This document shows, one piece after another, positions 6,443 to 15,539 of a stretch of 22,890 nt of DNA. Under the pieces are notes generated by a model that searched no databases, was not told the DNA's origin, and saw only the letters and a list, made by a program, of their open reading frames with translations. Made by a program: the position numbers and the translations under genes. The stretch's first letter is position 1. Each line of letters opens with the position of its first letter. The stretch is from CAYZEZ01 sp964477295 (lineage in GTDB: Bacteria > Bacteroidota > Bacteroidia > Bacteroidales > SM23-62), in assembly GCA_964477295.1 (NCBI GenBank), contig CAYZEZ010000034.1:1-22890 (forward strand), in the 5' to 3' direction.

Positions 6443-8446
6443 CTACGAGGCATCAATGCTCTCCCGTTTTTCAAATAGTTTCATCCAATCCGTTCCCCGC
6501 ACAGGCCTGTTATGTATTTTTATTCGGCTGTAAATGATCGTTTCAGCATCTTCGCCGAATTGTCCCCCTGCCACAATGTTCCCTCCCGGTCCAATCACCA
6601 TTGAATTTCCAATGGCACTGAATCCTTTCCAGGGTCCGTCGGTCAGCACCCCCACGTTGCTGCATCCGGCAATATATACACTGTATTTTTTTGCTACAGG
6701 AGAATAATGATTATACCATATGTCGGTTGCTAACTTTTTATCCTGCTTCAGGTCGGCAGGTAAAGCCCATGAAGTTGGTGAAAGGATAATATCGGCTCCC
6801 ATATAGCATAGTGTCTGGCTGATCACTCTCTGGTCGGCAAAGGCATCTGCGCAAATCATCAGTCCTATCGATCCGAACCTGGTTTCGGCAACATTCAGGC
6901 TACGACCCTGTCCGTAAAAAGGCTGGGCAATATCCAGAATATTGATTTTCCGATGATGCAACAGGATCTTTCCGGAAGGGTCAATGAAGAGTGCGGAATT
7001 AAAGATCTCCCCGCCGTCTTTCTCAGCGAGTCCAGAACATACATATACATGGTTTTCACGGGCGGCCTCGGTAAGCACCCTGCATGATTCACCACCAGGG
7101 ATCTCTGTCGCCTGTGTGAGGACAGAAGGATGGGCCCAGCCCAGGTCCATTAATTCGGGTAACAACACAATGTTGGCACCATTTTCTGCTGCCTCAGCGA
7201 TCATTGCCCTGGCTTTATCCAGATTAGCCTGACGGTTTCCTCCGTCAACTTTCATCTGGGCCAGGGCCAGCATAAAATCCGGTTTATATCCTTTAAATGA
7301 TGGATCGATCATCCCTAGCGGAACCCTGATAAACCGGGCTCTGTAATTATCCACATTGGTAAATACGTCCCTTACGGTCATCGAGTTGATGCAGTATGAA
7401 ACCAGCAGCCTGTCACCATCCATGTATTGCGGATGCGCCAGTGCATTATACGTGAACAGTTGTTTTGTTGTATCCTTCTCGTGTTCGGTGGTATGGTATA
7501 TCAGTGTTTTATTTTCAAAACCTTTATAAGGGAAATCGGATGTGTAGGTATAAATATCCTGTGTTGATTTAGCCATTGAAAGGAGTACATATTTGTCTTT
7601 TATTTTAAAGATGCTGAATTGTTCTGATACCGAGATATCCATCTTCATCGGGGCTGCCTTGTGATGGTCGGCCACCCATTCTGTTCCGTCAAAGAAGTCC
7701 CAGTTCTCGTGATAAGGATAATTGCCCCTGTATGTTCTCGCAAAGTAGATGTGTGACCCGTCAGATTCATTCCTGGTGCCGCATATATAGATCGTATTAC
7801 CCTCTGTATACACGCAGTTCCCCAGGTGGAAATCAATCTCATAGGTATATTTCACGCTATCCACCCCGAGCAGACGGAAATCCGGCAGGCTGAACCGTAA
7901 CAGATCCACTCCGGCTACAGCAAAGGACCACATAGTTTCCTCCATCTTATCCGCTTTATCCTGCTCCTCATCGGGCTTTTCAGATTTAACTGCGAGTTTT
8001 GGATTATTATACATATGCAGCGCAAACATATACAGTACAGTGTCCTCTGCAAATCCATGCCCGGGCCAGTACCACTCCTTTGTTTCGCCGGTTTGTTCCG
8101 GTACAAAAAGGGTTTCGGGATCGTCATATGTACCCCTGTATACCGACCTGGCCGATGTTCCTTCGGCGTTTACTATAACGATTGAGTTATTCAGCATTTT
8201 GGTGGAAAGGTCGCGGGATCCGTTTCTCACATATCCCAGGAAACAATCGCCATTAAGAAAAGCTGAACTTCCGCCGGGGAGGGAAACAGAAAAAATGCCA
8301 TCGGCCCCGGTAACACCACCCGAATCAGGGTAAAATACTTTCTGGAAATCATAATCTACTGTAACTTGCTCATTTTCAGTAGATTTAGTCTGGCAATACG
8401 ACAGCGCCATTGCCATAGCCAGAAAGAAGGGTGCGAATAATCTCAT
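6443..8446 (-). CDS. Lipoprotein: beta-propeller (DUF4185/DUF5005-like) fused to a C-terminal nitrilase/amidase domain
   Basis: 667 residues. The N-terminus MRLFAPFFLAMAMALSYC gives a lipobox with C18, so an outer-membrane or surface lipoprotein is expected. Residues about 30-385 resemble the propeller of the upstream neighbour: FLNGDCFLG, WYWPGH, TYNALAHPQY and NYRARF match its LFGDCIIG, WFWPEH, TYNLFAHPQF and NYRGRF. I assign it to the DUF4185/DUF5005-like, GH43-shaped propellers, with uncertainty as to which. Residues about 390-655 are a carbon-nitrogen hydrolase with an intact triad: E431 (LLPELMDLGW), K500 (HHRKINI) and C532 (LMICADAF). Such enzymes hydrolyse amides, carbamoyl groups or nitriles and are usually cytoplasmic stand-alone proteins of about 270 residues. 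Export and fusion to a propeller are therefore unusual. It is the last gene of the SusCD-containing run, 11 bases after the preceding gene, so probably co-transcribed. The substrate is unknown. Confidence 0.88.
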   Translation of the reverse strand: MRLFAPFFLAMAMALSYCQTKSTENEQVTVDYDFQKVFYPDSGGVTGADGIFSVSLPGGSSAFLNGDCFLGYVRNGSRDLSTKMLNNSIVIVNAEGTSARSVYRGTYDDPETLFVPEQTGETKEWYWPGHGFAEDTVLYMFALHMYNNPKLAVKSEKPDEEQDKADKMEETMWSFAVAGVDLLRFSLPDFRLLGVDSVKYTYEIDFHLGNCVYTEGNTIYICGTRNESDGSHIYFARTYRGNYPYHENWDFFDGTEWVADHHKAAPMKMDISVSEQFSIFKIKDKYVLLSMAKSTQDIYTYTSDFPYKGFENKTLIYHTTEHEKDTTKQLFTYNALAHPQYMDGDRLLVSYCINSMTVRDVFTNVDNYRARFIRVPLGMIDPSFKGYKPDFMLALAQMKVDGGNRQANLDKARAMIAEAAENGANIVLLPELMDLGWAHPSVLTQATEIPGGESCRVLTEAARENHVYVCSGLAEKDGGEIFNSALFIDPSGKILLHHRKINILDIAQPFYGQGRSLNVAETRFGSIGLMICADAFADQRVISQTLCYMGADIILSPTSWALPADLKQDKKLATDIWYNHYSPVAKKYSVYIAGCSNVGVLTDGPWKGFSAIGNSMVIGPGGNIVAGGQFGEDAETIIYSRIKIHNRPVRGTDWMKLFEKRESIDAS

Positions 8447-8457
8447 GGTATATTGGT

Positions 8458-9837
8458 TTAATGAGAATTAAATATCCTTGTGACAGAGGTTTGGTTCTTT
8501 CGTTCTGCCTGTATCAGTAATATGGATTGGGGTAGCATGGTCCTGGGTATTGAAACCGGCCCTTCGGCAGCGGACCTGTAATATATCCTGCCATCTATTC
8601 CAAAAATGATTATTTCTGAATGGAGATCGGCCCGGTCAATATATATATTATGCTGATCACTACTGATAACAGGTTTTGTAACTGGTTCCCGGATAGCATC
8701 CTGCCTTCCGACAAGCATATCATATATATGGACCGTGTCGGGATAAGCCTGGTTCATGGCGCTGTCGATGTTCAGCCAGAGAAACCGCCCGCGGTAATTT
8801 CTGGAGTCATTCCAGATCGACCAGAAATCGCTTGTGTTCACATTAAATGAAATAAGTATATCTCCATTTTCATTCCGGAATTGTGGGTGGGCGAAGAGGT
8901 TATAGGTGATATTATCGCCCACTTTCGGGATAATGCAGAATTTCTTCTCTACGCCTCCTGAGCTAGCCCTGTTCCAGGGACCGGTCAGGGAATCGGCCTC
9001 AAGGAGGTACAGCTCCCCGATCAGCCATATCTCGTGCATGATCAGGTAAAATTTATCATTATGCTCATATACAAAGTAGGATTCACTCATGGGCCTGTCT
9101 CCGGTGGGAACAGCCTCACTGCAATCATTGCTCCAGTTCCCGTCCCCGGCATAGAACTGCCAGGGCTCCTCCACACTTTCTTTGACCCTGGCCAGCATGG
9201 GGACAGGGTACTTGAACCCATCCACCACTGTATCCTTCTTTCCGAAGATATATGTGTAATCATCCCGTTTTAATACATGCGTGCCAAACCTCATCGTTGT
9301 ATCGGTGATATCATCTACCTCAATGGTTTTAATATGCTCCATCCCGGGATATGTAAAGTAGGCGAGGTGGGTGGTGAGGACACGAAAATTAAAACCGGTA
9401 ACGCCGTTATCCTCGTGAGCGATCCTGATGGCAAAAACCTTGATCGTATCGTTTTCAATGGTGGCATGTTCCGGCCAGAACCAATCACCATCTTCACCCG
9501 GGATGAATGATGAGGGATTGCTGAAAGTTCCCCCGTAATAGGCTGTAAGTACCCCATCCTCTTCAATAATGGCAGCGTTGTTAATAAACTGCGACGTATT
9601 GCCGTTAATGACAAATGGAGAAGTTTCTTCACCAATAATACAATCTCCGAAAAGCCATAGGGTGTTGCTATCGGGAAGCATCAGGGAGATAGTAGCATCG
9701 GATGCGAGCCAGCCCCCGTTTACATGGTTGAATTTATTGAATTGTTCGTAAGCGGGGGTAACTGATTGCTGTGAATAAATAAGAAAAGAAAAGGAAACAA
9801 ATATAATGGACAACACAATGTTTTTGCGACAACACAT
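8458..9837 (-). CDS. Secreted beta-propeller protein (DUF4185/DUF5005-like) with T9SS-type C-terminal tail
   Basis: 459 residues. Residues 1-23 (MCCRKNIVLSIIFVSFSFLIYSQ) form a signal peptide without a proper lipobox. Residues about 30-375 are a propeller with GH43-like features: TLWLFGDCIIGEE, DGDWFWPEHATIENDTIKVFAI, SESYFVYEHNDKFYLI, NLFAHPQFRNENGDILISF and NYRGRFLWL. The same set of motifs is found in the downstream lipoprotein, so the two are paralogues. The last roughly 75 residues (IYIDRADLHSEIIIFGIDGR, then a strand-rich stretch ending VTRIFNSH) have the beta-strand pattern and central IxxxDGR of type A sorting domains of the Por/type IX system, suggesting release at the cell surface; this is pattern-based inference. 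The enzymatic activity is unknown; glycan binding or hydrolysis is plausible. The ATG overlaps a 10-bp duplication (attttagctc, twice). Confidence 0.82.
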   Translation of the reverse strand: MCCRKNIVLSIIFVSFSFLIYSQQSVTPAYEQFNKFNHVNGGWLASDATISLMLPDSNTLWLFGDCIIGEETSPFVINGNTSQFINNAAIIEEDGVLTAYYGGTFSNPSSFIPGEDGDWFWPEHATIENDTIKVFAIRIAHEDNGVTGFNFRVLTTHLAYFTYPGMEHIKTIEVDDITDTTMRFGTHVLKRDDYTYIFGKKDTVVDGFKYPVPMLARVKESVEEPWQFYAGDGNWSNDCSEAVPTGDRPMSESYFVYEHNDKFYLIMHEIWLIGELYLLEADSLTGPWNRASSGGVEKKFCIIPKVGDNITYNLFAHPQFRNENGDILISFNVNTSDFWSIWNDSRNYRGRFLWLNIDSAMNQAYPDTVHIYDMLVGRQDAIREPVTKPVISSDQHNIYIDRADLHSEIIIFGIDGRIYYRSAAEGPVSIPRTMLPQSILLIQAERKNQTSVTRIFNSH

Positions 9838-9927
9838 TTTAGCTCATTTTAGCTCATTCCAAACTCCAAACTCCAAACTCCCACACCCTAATTTTAGTCA
9901 TTTGTAACTTTAGTCATTCGTAGTTTC
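9836..9927. repeat. Gap with three tandem repeats between susD-like gene and propeller gene
   Basis: From the propeller start codon outward there are attttagctc twice (9836-9855), the heptamer ccaaact three times (9859-9879), and an imperfect duplication of tttagtcatt followed by gtaac or gtag (about 9893-9925). No terminator hairpin is seen, so the genes on either side may still be co-transcribed on the minus strand. Confidence 0.75.
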
Positions 9928-11394
9928 CTAATAGTATCCTTCGTTTTGAGTCAACGCCGGATTATAATATCTTTCTTTTTGCGGGATTGGGAATAGAATA
10001 TGATCATCTTTAATATTGGCTGTTGGCTTAGCCAGCAATACTTTTTCCTTCAGCTTTCCGAACCTGACCAGGTCGTACCAACGGTGACCTTCCATGACAA
10101 ACTCCCATTGCCGCTCCTGGAGGACCGCATCTTTAAATTGCTGGTAATTCAACCCGGCCAGATCATCGAGTTCAGCCCTTTCCCGGACCTCATTAATTGC
10201 ATCGTACGCTGCCTGATTTGGACCGTTATTGATCTCATTCAGCGCTTCAGCATACATCAGTACAACATCAGTATACCTCAGATAAATGAAATCGGCATCC
10301 GATTCACCGTTTTGTTTCCCCGGTTCAGCCACCCTGTCCCAATATTTTTGGATATAGGGTTCGGGAAATGTTTCGCCGTCAAACTCAGTAATAAACGTAG
10401 CTGCCTTGCGTTCATCGCTGTTATCATAACTATTATAAAGGTAATCTGTTGGAAGTTCCCACGCTTGTCCGTTTTTAACTCCGTTATCAGATTCTGTGGT
10501 AGGCATCAGCCTCACAAGGAACTGGTTGGTTGTCCATCCTTGCCCAAGTGTGCCGCTGAAATTTATGGCCCACATGATTTCACCCTGGTTGGCATTCGCC
10601 AGTTTAAAAATATCGCCAAAATCGGGCTCGAGCTGGTATTTCCCCATGACTTTGTCGAGGTAGGTTTTGGCCATATCAAAATCACTGGCATTGTTGGTCA
10701 GGGCTCCCCGTGTCAGGTAAACCTTACCCAGCAAAGCCGAAGCCACATCAGAGGTCGGCATGCCCATTACCCGGTCCTTGAAAGGATTAACCTCGAGCAG
10801 CTCTTCTGCGAGCTCCAGGTCGCTGATGATGCTCTCATAGACCTCAGCCGCCGGCGTCCGGGCAATCTTGGTTGCTTCAACTTCGGTTGTCGGGAACAGC
10901 TGCAGCGGTACATCGCCAAATAATCTCACAAGGTCGAAATACAAAACACCGCGCAGGAAATATCCTTCACCCTGGAGGTGATCTTTGACTTCGGGACTCG
11001 AATATTTTTCAATATTCCCGATTTCCTTCAGTAAGACATTAGCCTGGTTAATAGTAAAATAACACCCAAGCCACACAAAATCAAAAGCCGTATTGTTCGC
11101 ATCGAATGTGAACTTAGACAGGTCGTGCATATTTATATCCGGACCTGTTTCATAACAGTTGTCTGACGCCAGGTCCTGAAGCACCCAGTAATTATTGAAG
11201 AAAAGACCCCCGCCTTCCCATGTCCATGTGATCAGTCCGCCATACATCCCGTTGGCAAACCTCACCAGGTCGTCTTCAGACTGGAAAAAATTCTTATAAT
11301 TTTGGTTCGATCTAATATCCTGATCCAGGAAATCCTCACAACCAATAAATGTAATCGCAATGAACAGTATTAATATCTTTTTCATGATTCTCAT
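9928..11394 (-). CDS. susD-like: SusD-family outer-membrane nutrient-binding lipoprotein
   Basis: 488 residues. The N-terminus ILILFIAITFIGC gives lipobox C19 and then EDFLDQD, the usual SusD start. An alternative start at 11385 (MKKILILF) gives an equally good and more typical signal peptide, so the first three residues are uncertain. The SusD fold (TPR-like helices) is supported by LQGEGYFLRGVLYFDLVRLFGDVPL, YLRYTDVVLMYAEALNEINNG, the conserved QERQWEFVMEGHRWYDLVRFG, and the C-terminal FPIPQKERYYNPALTQN. SusD lids bind ligand and close over the SusC barrel in the outer membrane. It sits 10 bases after the susC stop, the universal order for this pair. The ligand cannot be read from the sequence. 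Confidence 0.96.
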   Translation of the reverse strand: MRIMKKILILFIAITFIGCEDFLDQDIRSNQNYKNFFQSEDDLVRFANGMYGGLITWTWEGGGLFFNNYWVLQDLASDNCYETGPDINMHDLSKFTFDANNTAFDFVWLGCYFTINQANVLLKEIGNIEKYSSPEVKDHLQGEGYFLRGVLYFDLVRLFGDVPLQLFPTTEVEATKIARTPAAEVYESIISDLELAEELLEVNPFKDRVMGMPTSDVASALLGKVYLTRGALTNNASDFDMAKTYLDKVMGKYQLEPDFGDIFKLANANQGEIMWAINFSGTLGQGWTTNQFLVRLMPTTESDNGVKNGQAWELPTDYLYNSYDNSDERKAATFITEFDGETFPEPYIQKYWDRVAEPGKQNGESDADFIYLRYTDVVLMYAEALNEINNGPNQAAYDAINEVRERAELDDLAGLNYQQFKDAVLQERQWEFVMEGHRWYDLVRFGKLKEKVLLAKPTANIKDDHILFPIPQKERYYNPALTQNEGYY

Positions 11395-11404
11395 TTTTTA
11401 CTGG

Positions 11405-14400
11405 TTAAAAGTTCAGGTTCAGGCTGAACATCAACGTTCTTGCCATCGGATAAGCCCCGTAATCAGCACCCTTCCCGAATACACTTCCACCGTATATGGA
11501 TACCTCGGGATCGTACCCGGAATAGTTAGTCAGGGTCAGAACGTTATTCCCGCTGACTGACAGGGTAATTCCGTCAATGCCGGAACGATCGTAAAGCTTT
11601 CTGGGAATAGTATAGGAAAGCATGAGCTCTTTAAGGCGGACATATGAACCATCTTCCACCATCACATCCGACATTACATTGCCATGCGATGAAGCATTAG
11701 CGCGCGGGTACTCATTTGTGGGATTTGTCTCGGTCCATCTGTCAAGGGCTACAATGGAATTGTTCTGGAATCCGTCGAAGCTCTCCAGCTGGAACCTGTT
11801 GAAGTTGACCAGCTCATTCCCAATATCTCCCTGGAAATAAAGGTTCAGGGTGAAATTTTTATAAGAGAAGGTATTGGTGAATCCAAAGGAGAAATCGGGA
11901 TTAGCATTGCCCAGTTCGTAATGATCCTCCTTGGTCAGTATGCCATCCTTATTTTTGTCAACGTATTTCCTGTCGCCATAACGGGCGATTTTAGCCGGGA
12001 AAAACGGTACTTCGGACGGATCCTCATCGAGCTGGATGATGCCGTCGGATTTATAGCCATATATCAGACCAACAGGTTTTCCTTTAGATATCTTCGTCCA
12101 GTCGAGGATATTAATAATCGGTATCCCATAAATCTCACTCGATTGGGCAAGGTCTGTCACTTCATTCCTGTTGAATGCAATATTGAAACGGGTTCTCCAC
12201 TGGAATTCCTGGTTCAGGTTAACTGTACTTAAGGACAACTCAACTCCCTGGTTTTTCATGTCGCCCACATTCGACCAGGAATAACTGAAACCGGAAGACC
12301 GGTTGATCGGGACATACAACAGGAGATCAGATGTTTTCTTCAGGTAGGTTTCAGCTGTCATCATTATCCTCGATTCGAAAAGGCTCATGTCGAACCCGGT
12401 ATTAAACTGGGTGGTTACTTCCCATTTTAATTCATTATTCTGAAGTGAATAGACGTATGCGCCAACTACTTTGGAAGTAGGTTCTTCTCCGAAGAAATAA
12501 GGTACATCGGCCATGAGGCTGATGGTTGATCCGGAAGGTATCCCTTCATTTCCAACCGTTCCCACACTGGCTCTCAGTTTCAGGCTGTTGATGGCGTTAA
12601 CATTGCTGAAGAAGTCCTCTCCACTGATTCTCCATGCCAGTGAAAGGGATGGGAAGAAGCCGAACTTATTTGCCGTACCGAACTTGGATGATCCGTCTGC
12701 CCTCCCCGAGATAGTTACATAATACTTACTGTCGTAATTATATATAGCCCTTCCGATGGCAGAGAGCATAGCCCAGCTGTTATAACCTGTACTGATGGTT
12801 TTGTCGAGTCCGGCTCCCAGGTTATAATATCCCAGCCTGTCATCATCAAACCTTTCCACAGCAATATCGCTCGATTCGGAAACATATTTCTGGGCTGTCT
12901 GGCCTAACAGGAATATCATATGATGTTTCTCAATATCTTTCGTATAGGAGAGTGTATTTTCCACAAGCCATGTGTATCCCTGCATATTTACGTTATATCC
13001 TTTCCCTTTCTGCTGGCCACGCCTGACAAAACTTGGAATATATTGCTGCTCCTTATTGAAGAAGGCGTCAACACCCACTTTGATTTTATATTGTAAACCC
13101 TGTATAATATCCCAATCCAGGTAGAAGTCCCCGATTGCCCGGTTCGAATTTATAATCCGCTTTGTTTCGTTGATCTCGGCTACCGGGTTGGGGATCCTAT
13201 TTATCGTATTGCTTTCATAGGTGTATCCCCCCGGGCCATCCTCATCATAAACATCCTGCCCGGGATTCATCAATAAGGCCATTGCAGTGACACTGGATGA
13301 GAAAAGTGGTATGCCGGTAATAACACCATGACTGATACTCCTGGTCAGATTCAGGTTTACTCCTGATTTTACATTGTCGGAGAGCTGGTTGTCGATATTG
13401 ATCCTGAATGTCCCTTTATCAAAATCTGAATGATGGATGATCCCATCCTGCTGCATCAGGTTGGCGGACATATAATAGGCCGTTTTTTCGCTTCCGCCGC
13501 GAAGGGAGACCTGGTGGTTTTGCATCCATGCGTCCCTGAAAATCTCATCCTGCCAATCAGTGCCTTCACCAAAACGGCTGGGTAAAGCGAAATTGGATCC
13601 ATAAGCTATATCGGGATAATATTTTCTTGCCTCGGTAACAGCATCATTTCCCAGTTCGGCCAGCTCACGGGCATTAAGAACTTCAATTTTTTTAGATAAT
13701 CGCTGGATCCCTACCGAGCTGTTAATGGATACGGAAAGGGTACCACTCTTTCCCCTTTTTGTGGTGATCAGGATTACCCCGTTGGCGCCCCTGGCGCCAT
13801 AAACAGCTGTGGCAGAGGCGTCTTTTAATATTTGTATCGATTCGATATCAGAGGGGTTAAGGGAGGACAGGGGATTGATGTCTGATCCCTGCAATGTACC
13901 CGATGTAAGTTCTTCGGATTTAGTAATTATCGGAATTCCATCAATAACATAAAGGGGTTCATTGGTGCCGTTGATTGAGGTTGTACCACGGATACGGATC
14001 GATACGGGTGCTCCTGGTTTTCCTGTTGAACGTGTTACGACCACGCCGGCAGCATGACCCTGAAGTGCCTGGTCGAGGGAGGTGTTCACCGGGGAGGCTA
14101 CGGCATCGGCATCCACAGATGCTATGGAGACAGTCACATCGCCTCTGCGCTGGGTTCCGTAACCGATGACAATAACATCATCCAGCCGGGTGATCTTAGG
14201 CTGCATCTTGATTTCAAAATGGGTAACATCGCCTGTGATTTCGCGCGATTGTTTTTCGTATCCAACGAAGGAAAAGCTGATCACCTGTCCTGCATTTTGC
14301 TCCACATCCAGCGTAAATTCACCGTCAAGGTTAGTGACGGAACCATAGGTTGTCCCTTCCAGGTAAACTGAAACACCGGGCAGGGGCGTATTGGTTTCAT

Positions 14401-14488
14401 CCACAATTACACCTGTTATTGTAATGGTTTGAGCAAAGGTTGCACTTACTGTAAATACAAGCAGAATAAAAAAATAAATCTTTTTCAT
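11405..14488 (-). CDS. susC-like: SusC/RagA-family TonB-dependent outer-membrane transporter
   Basis: 1027 residues, the normal length. Residues 1-19 are a signal peptide (MKKIYFFILLVFTVSATFA). Residues about 20-105 are the carboxypeptidase-regulatory-like N-terminal domain (GVIVDETNTPLPGVSVYLEG, NLDGEFTLDV, FVGYEKQ). The TonB-box region reads LDDVIVIGYGTQRR at about 110. The plug follows (ALQGHAAGVVVTRSTGKPGA, then RIRGTTSINGTNEPLYVIDG and ILKDASATAVYGARGANGVI). The remainder is a 22-strand barrel ending ARTLMFSLNLNF. No STN domain is present, so there is no sign of anti-sigma signalling; control probably rests with the GntR gene upstream. It imports a ligand captured by the SusD partner. 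A 26-bp perfect hairpin lies 44 bases before the start codon. Confidence 0.97.
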   Translation of the reverse strand: MKKIYFFILLVFTVSATFAQTITITGVIVDETNTPLPGVSVYLEGTTYGSVTNLDGEFTLDVEQNAGQVISFSFVGYEKQSREITGDVTHFEIKMQPKITRLDDVIVIGYGTQRRGDVTVSIASVDADAVASPVNTSLDQALQGHAAGVVVTRSTGKPGAPVSIRIRGTTSINGTNEPLYVIDGIPIITKSEELTSGTLQGSDINPLSSLNPSDIESIQILKDASATAVYGARGANGVILITTKRGKSGTLSVSINSSVGIQRLSKKIEVLNARELAELGNDAVTEARKYYPDIAYGSNFALPSRFGEGTDWQDEIFRDAWMQNHQVSLRGGSEKTAYYMSANLMQQDGIIHHSDFDKGTFRINIDNQLSDNVKSGVNLNLTRSISHGVITGIPLFSSSVTAMALLMNPGQDVYDEDGPGGYTYESNTINRIPNPVAEINETKRIINSNRAIGDFYLDWDIIQGLQYKIKVGVDAFFNKEQQYIPSFVRRGQQKGKGYNVNMQGYTWLVENTLSYTKDIEKHHMIFLLGQTAQKYVSESSDIAVERFDDDRLGYYNLGAGLDKTISTGYNSWAMLSAIGRAIYNYDSKYYVTISGRADGSSKFGTANKFGFFPSLSLAWRISGEDFFSNVNAINSLKLRASVGTVGNEGIPSGSTISLMADVPYFFGEEPTSKVVGAYVYSLQNNELKWEVTTQFNTGFDMSLFESRIMMTAETYLKKTSDLLLYVPINRSSGFSYSWSNVGDMKNQGVELSLSTVNLNQEFQWRTRFNIAFNRNEVTDLAQSSEIYGIPIINILDWTKISKGKPVGLIYGYKSDGIIQLDEDPSEVPFFPAKIARYGDRKYVDKNKDGILTKEDHYELGNANPDFSFGFTNTFSYKNFTLNLYFQGDIGNELVNFNRFQLESFDGFQNNSIVALDRWTETNPTNEYPRANASSHGNVMSDVMVEDGSYVRLKELMLSYTIPRKLYDRSGIDGITLSVSGNNVLTLTNYSGYDPEVSIYGGSVFGKGADYGAYPMARTLMFSLNLNF

Positions 14489-14532
14489 TGGGTAAATGGG
14501 TTACGGTTATACCGGGAATGGTCAGTATAAAA

Positions 14533-14599
14533 GTCATCCTGAACTTGTTTCAGGATCTCCTAACCGGTTTAAAAGATCCTGAAACAAGTTCAGGATGAC
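14533..14599 (-). terminator. Perfect 26-bp inverted repeat; attenuator/terminator candidate upstream of susC
   Basis: Arm 14533-14558 (starting gtcatcctgaacttg) pairs without mismatch with 14574-14599 (ending caagttcaggatgac). The 15-base loop contains the small palindrome aaccggtt. Read on the minus strand the stem is followed directly by TTTT, so it resembles an intrinsic terminator between the lipoprotein gene and susC and could attenuate read-through. It also belongs to the same repeat family as the elements at 3641, 5010 and 6299, so its function may be incidental. Confidence 0.7.
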
Positions 14600-14648
14600 A
14601 TAAAGGCCTGAAAAATATACCTTTTAAGGCGCGCAATCCTGAATACTA

Positions 14649-15539
14649 CTAAAAGTCCAGAAGTGAATCATCCACATTACTGCAATCCAAAGAACTATTA
14701 CCTGTAATTTCAGCCTCCTTCTCAGCGGTTCCATAAGGCACAAATGCTCCTTTGGGCTGGCTCTTGAATGTTCTTTCAATATCTAGCAAACCCCAGAAAG
14801 CAATGTCCCAGTACATGGTCATCTCAGATTCATTGGCCGCGGTGATCCTGAAATCATAATTTTCATCCGCTCCTGTTTCACCGGATACCAGTCTTCTGAC
14901 CAGTCTTAATTCAGCAATGGTGTCTCCGTTTGCAGGGGTATCCTTATATACCCAGTAACAGTAATGATGTGCTGCTAATGCAAGGTTGGCGGAATCGGTA
15001 CCGAGATCCACATCGTAGGTGCCATCCGCGTTAAACCTGAATGTTTTTGCAGCATCATGGGCAGCCAGTACATCACCTCCAAGCCATGTTTCAGCAGCAA
15101 TTGTCCAGTCGTATTTCACGAAAGATGACTTGATTGACAGCACTGTATTTACCAGAACGGATGCTGTTGTGATAACATCTTTGCCGTCTGTAACTTCAAA
15201 TTCGAATCCCAGCGTTTTCAGGTCATCCCCGTCCAGAAGCACATAAGTAAATGTATAGGTATGATCATTTCCGCTGCTCACAACATTTGCAGTTACATCA
15301 ACTGCATCACCCTTTACATTATCAACGACCTTGTAATATTTAAGAGAGACCACATCTCCGGCTACAATGGTAACTTCAACAGTAAGGGTTTCGCCAATGT
15401 TCATCGGGTCGGTCTCGGTAATGTCGAGTGTGACGGTTGTGTCAGGAACATCTTCATCTTTATTACAGGCAACGTAAGTAATAAGCAGGAGCATTGCAAT
15501 CATGGCAAATGCCTTCAAAAGGTAGTTTTTCTTTTTCAT
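14649..15539 (-). CDS. Lipoprotein of unknown function, SusE/F-like position
   Basis: I chose the start at 15539 (296 residues) over the longer frame starting at 15572, because MKKKNYLLKAFAMIAMLLL...TYVAC is a standard lipoprotein signal with C25 and because the longer start would overlap the palindrome at 15573-15596. After the Cys comes an acidic NKDEDVPD tether. A beta-rich, Ig-like segment follows at about residues 35-140 (TVTLDITETDPMNIGETLTVEVTI... YTFTYVLLDGDDLKTLGFEFEVTDG). The second half (about 145-296) has FRFNADGTYDVDLG and MYWDIAFWGLLDIERTF, which I do not recognise. It lies upstream of susC, instead of in the usual surface-glycan-binding slot downstream of susD. Surface binding of the ligand is a reasonable guess, not shown. 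Confidence 0.8.
   Translation of the reverse strand: MKKKNYLLKAFAMIAMLLLITYVACNKDEDVPDTTVTLDITETDPMNIGETLTVEVTIVAGDVVSLKYYKVVDNVKGDAVDVTANVVSSGNDHTYTFTYVLLDGDDLKTLGFEFEVTDGKDVITTASVLVNTVLSIKSSFVKYDWTIAAETWLGGDVLAAHDAAKTFRFNADGTYDVDLGTDSANLALAAHHYCYWVYKDTPANGDTIAELRLVRRLVSGETGADENYDFRITAANESEMTMYWDIAFWGLLDIERTFKSQPKGAFVPYGTAEKEAEITGNSSLDCSNVDDSLLDF

Noticed and set aside
10000..10923. 307-residue plus-strand frame
   Set aside because: It lies fully antisense to the SusD gene, whose family match is strong; composition is not that of a real protein.
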